A stretch of DNA of 64,000 nucleotides from Crambe crambe (Eukaryota > Porifera > Demospongiae > Poecilosclerida > Crambeidae). This document shows, piece by piece, positions 42,401 through 64,000 of the stretch. How positions within the stretch are numbered: the first letter of the stretch is position 1; every line of letters begins with the position of its first letter. The stretch is from the NCBI GenBank assembly GCA_963924555.1, contig OZ004589.1, positions 4,836,001-4,900,000 on the forward strand, in the 5' to 3' direction. Made by a program: the position numbers and the translations under genes. Below the pieces are notes generated by a model, which worked only from the letters and a program-made list of their open reading frames with translations, was not told the DNA's origin and made no database searches.

Positions 42401-43554
42401 TAACTTAGAACAGTCAGTAGCTAGCTAGCTAGCTGGCTTAAAGTAGCAATATCATTATTGACGCATTAATTTTTTGTAAGTGGATTAAGAATCAAGTCTA
42501 TCGATTTATGTTGTCTGTGTAGCTACTATTATCCTGTAAGCAATTCTGCTATTATTTGTGTTTGAATTATTTTGATGGGTGCCTATTCTTGTTTAAATTA
42601 ATTTTTATGAAGAAGGATCTTACGAAAGACCAGTTTTACTGAAAAGTAAGTGCACTTTCTCCTAGCTCTTGAGCCATTGGGCATTATAGTATGCAAGCAA
42701 CAAGTTTGTGCCTAATTTTACCATATGAGTACATAAGTCTATAATGTAGCTTTTAAAAATTGCACCTTAGGAAGGGATTTTGATTTTACCAATGTTACTT
42801 TCTCACGGAAAAGTTAAGGTACTAAGTGTTGCCACTTGGTCTTCTGTCACCTCATTCGCGCATGGGCAAGCTGATAATGATATTCATACCCTCCTTCTAT
42901 AATGTAGCTTTTAAAAATTGCACCTTAGGAAGGGATTTTGATTTTACCAATGTTACTTTCTCACGGAAAAGTAAAGGTACTAAGTGGTCTTCTGTCACCT
43001 CATTCGCGCATGGGCAAGCTGATAATGATATTCATACCCTCCTTGGGGCGGACTCGCCCAATTCGTTTTACCACGACATTGTTGTAACCGCAGCTTTAGA
43101 GGACTTGAAGAGCTAAAAACCTCAAGTAATTACTGCGTTACAAGATAATTCGGTTAAGAATTTGTACAGCAAGGCTCCAAGACCAGGTTTGCTGCCTTTT
43201 TTGGGCATTCTGATCTCTTCCAAGACATTTGTACTGGTAAGTGGGAGGAAATGGTTAAGATATTTTTTGGATTCTTTACAATTATGATCATTTTGCACAC
43301 TATTGAATATAAGCCAACGAAGCATGCTGTAAAAGAGTGTTGATCGATTTACAGCTAGCTAGCATAAAAAGTTGTCAATTTTATATTCGGAAAATTTGAC
43401 TAGCTAGCTCGAGTAGGCTAAGCTGAGAGATCAACTTCATTAATTGCAAAAGTGTAGATAAAATAGCTAGCTGAGCAGTAGAGATGTAAGTGGCTGTAAT
43501 TTTAATAGTATGATTTATCTCCAGGCATAATCTAGGCCTTGTTAGAAACTAACT
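42401..43554. other. POLR1A - filamin intergenic region
   Basis: Short spacer between two same-strand genes, expected to hold the POLR1A polyadenylation site and the filamin promoter. Its main feature is a tandem duplication at 42,738-43,044. No canonical AATAAA or TATA was identified with confidence. Confidence 0.5.
42738..43044. repeat. Tandem duplication upstream of filamin
   Basis: Copy 1 (about 42,738-42,895) and copy 2 (about 42,896-43,044) share TCTATAATGTAGCTTTTAAA, TTGATTTTACCAATGTTACT, CTTTCTCACGGAAAAGT and CTCATTCGCGCATGGGCAAG. Copy 2 lacks about ten bases found in copy 1 (GTTGCCACTT region). It lies in the likely filamin promoter or 5'UTR region. Confidence 0.85.
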
Positions 43555-58505
<14,951 letters not shown>

Positions 58506-59264
58506 AACTTTCAATCTTCAAAAAATTTTTTTTTTAGAAACACACAATGCATCATTAACCCTTCCTTTTCCCTTTGCTGAAAATTTAATAGGTTAATAGG
58601 TTATTTTAAATTTTTGACCATGCTCATTTTGAGTCAATAATTATTAGAGTTACTTGGCTAGCTGGTAGCAAAAATGAACCTTTTTTTTTTCTTTTAGTTC
58701 TTTCAAGCTATACATGACATTTTTAATGTGCTATGATATAACATTCTATAATTTTAGCAAGATTACTTTTCTAGTGAACCTGGCTGGGAGCATGTGCAAC
58801 ATTATTATAAGGAGGCAATCGAATGGAGATTTTGGGACCAGCCATATATTTTTGTCACCATTTTCCAGGTTTCCACTGTTCTAGTGGTTCTTTGAAAATG
58901 TGTCCTGAATTCAATTCCACCCCTAGCCCATATTGCAGACTAGGCAAAGAAGTTTTAGAACTCTTAGAACACTTGCATACAGGAATACGTGTTTTATTTA
59001 TCTCTCTATTCAGAGGCAGAAAATGTTACAGCACTTTAGACGTAAATGATTGATTATCATGTCCTTTTCTAGAGAGGCCTTGATTGGAGTGAGAGGTTGA
59101 TCAAGAGTGTAGTATAAGTGACAGCAAAATCCTCAAAGGTGAGAGACTTTGATCATTCACTAACAATATTGTGTGGTGAGCCATCTCTTAGTCACACGAA
59201 ATAAGTTTCATTGTTTAATTACAAAAACCTAGTAATCGCAATAATATGTTTAGTTATAGTGCTG
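58506..59264. other. Filamin - TECR convergent intergenic region
   Basis: The two genes converge here. AT-rich, without recognisable coding sequence; expected to contain both 3'UTRs. Confidence 0.5.
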
Positions 59265-60561
59265 TCATAGCAACATAGGGATGATAGCAGTGCGGCCACG
59301 TGGGTACTTCTCAAACTCCTTGCGGTAGTTTCTGTGTTTTGCCAGAGCCCACTGTGCCATTTGGAGAAATCCAACCAACGTGAAGATCAGGGCTGCAATA
59401 AAAAAATGAAAAAAAAAAAAAAATAATAATAATAATAAATAATAAAAAATGTCTACTATTATTAATAGGGTATAAGGGAATTATGAAACAGGTAGTATGG
59501 AACACTTTCCTTGAAATCACTTTCCCACCACATAATTATGTAGGTTTACAATGTAGTCCCCTATATTATATGCACTGTACTTCTGCTGTTAAACTGACAT
59601 CTTTATTTCCAATCATGCATGCCTCCTATCGTTAGTATGGTACTGTCCATTGCACGTTTGTTGAAGGTTTGGAGAATGATAATTGTTCTATGGTTTACAC
59701 AACTGTATGGATTTGATACCGTGCTTTCACTTCAGTTGTCCAACTGTTACTCTGTTATAACACAACCACTTCACAGAACAATAACAAGTACGAGAATTAC
59801 TTTACCAACCACTTTTCCTTGCAGGGACAACTGAAGTGAAAGGAACAGTGCGTAAGAGAGGATACAACTCCAGATATTGACCAGACATGATGTATAGTTT
59901 GTCCTATGTAGCATTTAACCAGACATTGCATCAGTGTGCATTTTGACCAGTACTTTTGTCCTGACAAACAAACAATGACCAGACATATTATGCCGATATT
60001 GGAAAATGTCAGGCAGGGTTTAATTCACAGAATTTTGCTCGAGGGGGGTCAAATGCCTAGTGAAAAAATTTGAGGAGGGGCAACTACAAACCAGTACATG
60101 TATGTGGAATTTTATGATTATCTCATTACGAAAGCTAGCTGATTCATAGGGGGGGGCAAGCCATCGTTCAGAGGGGGCAGAAGCCCCCCCCCCCTTGAAA
60201 TAAACCCTGTCAGGTGTCAGGCTGTTATCATAAGCTCTGCAACTCTGTGGTCCTTATTGCAAAAACAAAAACCAACAACAATAACAACAATGAAAAACAA
60301 CAAAACAAAAAACAACAATGATGGTACTATCATAATGAAGTGTTCCATAAATCCCCACCATTCCATGCATTTCCTTTCTAATTGGGACCATGATGTAACA
60401 GAATAGGAAAAATAGACGATTGCTTTCTAATTAATGCCATACCTGGTAAAGATTGAGCCATCAGAGAGAACCCCAGCCATGACACAGTCTGTATTAAAGA
60501 TTGTTAGTGGTGAAAGTAAGCATAGTGAGTCCACCATGGGAAAAACAACAACAGCAGCAGC

Positions 60562-60593
<32 letters not shown>

Positions 60594-60989
60594 CCTTTAC
60601 CTCGTAAGTATAATTGGGGCAGCTAACAAAGTTGAAGAGAAAAGTGAACGGGTTACCAGTTGGGTATGGAATGTTCCTCTCCCTGGTTCCTATAACCACA
60701 ATGTCACGCATAATTGAAACAGGAATTACTAAAGCCTCTCCAGTTTGGTGGTCTGATTTCACGTACCTGGAGGTCTCAGATCCCTCAAGGCGATATGAGT
60801 GGAAAGGTTACCAAGCTCACCTACCTGCAAGAAACAAGAGTAGGTATATGGTCCAAGTGGGTGGGGAAGGGCAACATATACAGATATGAATTCTATTAGA
60901 GGCTCACCACAAATATGAGCAAACCCATGTAAATCTGACCTGCACCAAACACTGCATGTACAAAGATACTATTATTATATTCCTCTAAC

Positions 60990-61065
<76 letters not shown>

Positions 61066-63858
61066 ACACTCACTAGCTGGTGTGTAGAGAGGATGATTGA
61101 TAAAATAGGACACAAATGCAGCAAAGCCCCTACAAGTCAATGAAACAAGTCAATAGGCTATAATTAGCCTGTAGCTAGGACTTACCAGTAGTAACCACAG
61201 TTCTTTAATTTTCACACAAAGATCGAAATATGAAAGGAAAACGGTGAATATTATAAATACACACATACTCAAGAGTAAAAACAGATTTTAAGCTCTTCCA
61301 TTTTGGGTATACATGGCCTATTAAATTTTAAGAACAGAATAGTAACTCCCCTACTCAATTTCATAATGATGCTAAAGATATCTAAATTAGGATCCTTCTC
61401 TTAACTCTTATGTCAGTCTTACTACAACCTACTGTAAATAAGACCAGTGAATATAACACTATATGTTCTACTATACTGACTGCTCAATAAGAGTGAAAGA
61501 ATGTAAGCTTACAGCCTTCTATAAAGAAGCTATATTGCTCTGGAAGGTTCCACAAGCTAATAATGTGCACACTGTGTGTGCTCTGATATGTATATGTATG
61601 TACTTACCCTGAAAAGGTTCATGATGGGCATTGTGTTATGTGAGAAGCGATGGATGAACACCGTCTCGAACAACCTCTTGGCATAGTGGAAGGTCCAGCA
61701 AGCTGCTGCAATGCTGCATAAAGATGGAAGTTTAAAAAGAGTCTATTTGCATTGAGACATTTCTAGTTATGTACTGGGTCTCCAGGTCATCCCTGCATAC
61801 ATGAGAGAGTTAGCTGCCACTCTCTCTGATAACTCTTGGCATGGAATAAGGCCCGGCATCCCCATCTTTACTATTCAGAATTGATCTAATTGGCAAATAT
61901 CACTAAAGTGCCAAGTGGATGTGATAGTTAAATCAACAATAGTAAAGGGCATGTGCACTAAATATGATTTCATGTGGTAAAGGGTGCACTAAATAGAGTA
62001 ATATGATTTCATGTGGTAATGGGTGCATTAAATAGAGTAATATGATTTCATGTGGTAAAGGATGAACTTAGTTTCAGTAAATGTGCACTAAATGGAATAT
62101 GATTTCATGTGGTAAAGGGTGCACTAAATAGAGTAATATGATTTCATGTGGTAAAGGGTGAACTTAATAGAATATAGTTTCAGTAAATGTACACTAAATG
62201 GAATATGATTTTATGTGTAAAGGGTGCACTAAATAGAATAATATGATTTCATGTGGTAAAGGGTGAAATAATATAGAAGTATGGTGGTGGACTTACTGGA
62301 CCACTGTTGGGATGGGAGAGTTTGCAGCTGTGCCATATATGAATGGAGGACGGAAATAGAAGATCAAGTATGTAAAAAGAGGACCAGCATATTCACTCAA
62401 GAAAACCTGCAAGGAATGGCGGAGAAATCAAATCATAGCACAATATATCATGTGCAGTGGAATCTCTCAATGCAGACACTGTCCTGATTACAGAGGTGAC
62501 CTTATTTCAGGGGTGCACGAAGAAGGTGTCCTGATTAGAGGAAAGTATCCTGGTGTCCTGATTTCAGGGGGTGAATTAAATGAGACACGTCTCCCGATTA
62601 TTGCTGATTGAGTACTGGTCCACATTGAGGGGTTATGTATTTTAGGTTTAAAACTTACAGTTGTCCAGCCAATCTGTGGTCCTGCAATTTCACAATATTT
62701 AATCAATTTAGTAATTGGTAGGGGCAAGTCTCAAATAATTATTATAATTATCATGCCACTAACTTATTAACATGTTAGAATACTAATCAGACCACCCAGT
62801 AATGAGACCACCTCTTTGTTAAGGCCATTACACCATGTACGTAGTTCCAGCTATTTCGACCTCCCTTAAAAAAAGAGACCACTTCTCTCCATAACTAGCT
62901 TCACCATGCCCCATATTCCAGCTATTTCTAACCTCCCTAAACCCATGCATATGGTCACATTCACTGTACTCTACTTCTTAAGTGAGCAAAGGGATTTGGT
63001 ATCAATATGCACATACCAAGGTCTTTGAAATAGAGCACACCACCATCGCCAAGGGAGAGTGACTCCAGTGTTACATTGTCCTTGAGAGCTTTGGATTCTA
63101 GCAATATGTGATACAATAATGACCTACATCCATGCATATAGGATCTTACGCAGCTATGCTAATCTAAGGATGCATTGCACAGTTTACGTAGGCAGACATT
63201 TATCTTACTTCTTTCTTTTTCTGCTTTCAACTGCTGTCGGTCAGGATACAATTTTGGTTCTGGAAACACAAAACAGACACAAATTAAAGCCACTTGGTCT
63301 CATAATGCATGTTGTTGTTGTTGTTGTTGCTGTTGGTTTTGTTGTTGTTGTTGTTGTTGTTGTTGTTTTTCCACCAGGCTCTAGGATTTGTGTCACTGTC
63401 TCTCACTTTTTTTGTAAATGCCCTTCTTGACATCTGCCACAGTAGAAGATGGTGATAGCTGAGAAATGAACATCAGACATGCATATAACACTATAGTGCA
63501 ATGAAAACGATTGCAGTGGGCGTGGCATCACAGGTGTTTCTCCCATAAAAAAAGAAAAAAGAAGGTGGTTTGCTTGTAGCAGCATGATGAACCCTATGCC
63601 AGCAGCAGGAGTCAGTACTGTGCCTTGCACTCTAACATGGCTAACTAGTAGTATGCATCATGGGGGTGTGTCCAAAGCTACATTACACTCACCTCTTCCA
63701 ATACACACAGGGTATTTCCATTTCCAAAACGTTTGACTTCAATCTGCAATAATAATTAGTATCAGGAGATAAAATATACAGAGAAAGATAAATCCTGGCT
63801 GACATGGGTGATCAGCTAGCTATCAGTATCACGATCTAGCTCTAGTTCTTACCTTCAT
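59265..63858 (-). CDS. TECR: very-long-chain trans-2,3-enoyl-CoA reductase
   Basis: Fifteen coding exons from ATG at 63858 to TGA at 59267-59265: 63858-63853, 63743-63693, 63458-63407, 63259-63209, 63097-63017, 62681-62659, 62406-62297, 61713-61608, 61202-61186, 61129-61074, 60951-60908, 60824-60767, 60689-60601, 60488-60443 and 59392-59265. Sum 918 nt, 305 residues, all phases consistent. The N-terminal ubiquitin-like part ([37 protein letters not shown]) is followed by the multi-pass reductase domain ([65 protein letters not shown]). The C-terminus is [18 protein letters not shown]. The ER-membrane enzyme performs the last, NADPH-dependent step of very-long-chain fatty-acid elongation. Length and order match animal TECR (308 in human). 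Confidence 0.95.
60545..60593. repeat. (CAA)n microsatellite in TECR intron
   Basis: About 16 CAA/CAG units just downstream (minus sense) of the donor of the IPYPTGNPF exon. Confidence 0.9.
60992..61063. repeat. (GA)n microsatellite in TECR intron
   Basis: About 36 GA units, ending about 10 bp from the splice donor of the INHPLYTPA exon. Confidence 0.95.
61935..62275. repeat. Tandem repeat, GTAAAGGGTGCACTAAATAG units
   Basis: Repeated copies of GTGGTAAAGGGTGCACTAAA and TAGAGTAATATGATTTCAT with variable length, in a TECR intron. Confidence 0.8.
62458..62640. mobile_element. Diverged CAGTGGAA-family MITE
   Basis: Starts CAGTGGAATCTCTCAATGCAG, contains repeated GGTGTCCTGATT, and ends GTCCACATTGAGGGGTTATG. 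Related to the element at 10,538-10,711 by terminal and internal words. Confidence 0.55.
63308..63368. repeat. (GTT)n microsatellite in TECR intron
   Basis: About 18 GTT units with two interruptions between the exons at 63,209-63,259 and 63,407-63,458. Confidence 0.9.
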
Positions 63859-64000
63859 CTTTGGACTTTGCAAATGATGATCCACTGGACACAATAGCTG
63901 CAAGTGTACGAATTATTATAGGCTAGCTACCTGCAAGTGTCCTTTGCCAATCTAACACTCAAACGAACTCTCAAGAAAGAGCCTTGCAACCTGCAATTGA

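Overview
The window is eukaryotic, AT-rich animal DNA. Genes have GT-AG introns, TATA boxes and metazoan families (filamin, astacin proteases, trans-2,3-enoyl-CoA reductase, RNA polymerase I large subunit), with many short inverted-repeat transposons and microsatellites. Compact introns, secreted EGF/astacin expansions and the general sequence style suggest a non-bilaterian invertebrate, most likely a demosponge. That assignment is inference.

Region 1 (about 1-31.7 kb, all genes on the minus strand) is a tandem cluster of secreted paralogues built from four parts: a shared signal peptide/propeptide, an astacin metalloprotease domain, a C2 domain and EGF-like repeats. From low to high coordinates (labels are mine): AST1 (astacin + about 31 EGFs), AST2 (astacin + C2 + about 11 EGFs), EGF1 (signal peptide + 6 EGFs), AST3-psi (decayed copy of AST2), EGF2-psi (decayed copy of EGF1), EC1 (one EGF + C2, no protease), a fragment of an EC1-like gene, and AST4 (astacin + C2). 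AST genes have two coding exons: signal/propeptide, then everything else. Intact members have TATA boxes, and AST1, AST2 and AST4 share a TGATGTCA element 26-32 bp further upstream. AST3-psi keeps that element but has lost TATA, start codon and frame. The AST2-EGF1 block was apparently duplicated as a unit and the second copy decayed.

Region 2 (31.7-37.3 kb) holds no gene I can support. It is a segmental-duplication copy of 28.8-29.5 kb interrupted by three insertions, including a 2.7-kb element with long terminal inverted repeats.

Region 3 (37.3-64 kb) contains housekeeping genes. The last eleven coding exons of the RNA polymerase I largest subunit (+) lie at 37.3-42.4 kb. A complete five-exon filamin (+) with actin-binding CH domains and 16 Ig-filamin repeats lies at 43.6-58.5 kb. 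An intronless type II membrane sulfotransferase sits antisense inside the last filamin intron. A complete 15-exon trans-2,3-enoyl-CoA reductase (TECR, -) lies at 59.3-63.9 kb. Introns and spacers carry MITE-like elements, fold-backs and long simple repeats, including a (CT)n tract of about 265 bp just after a filamin splice donor.
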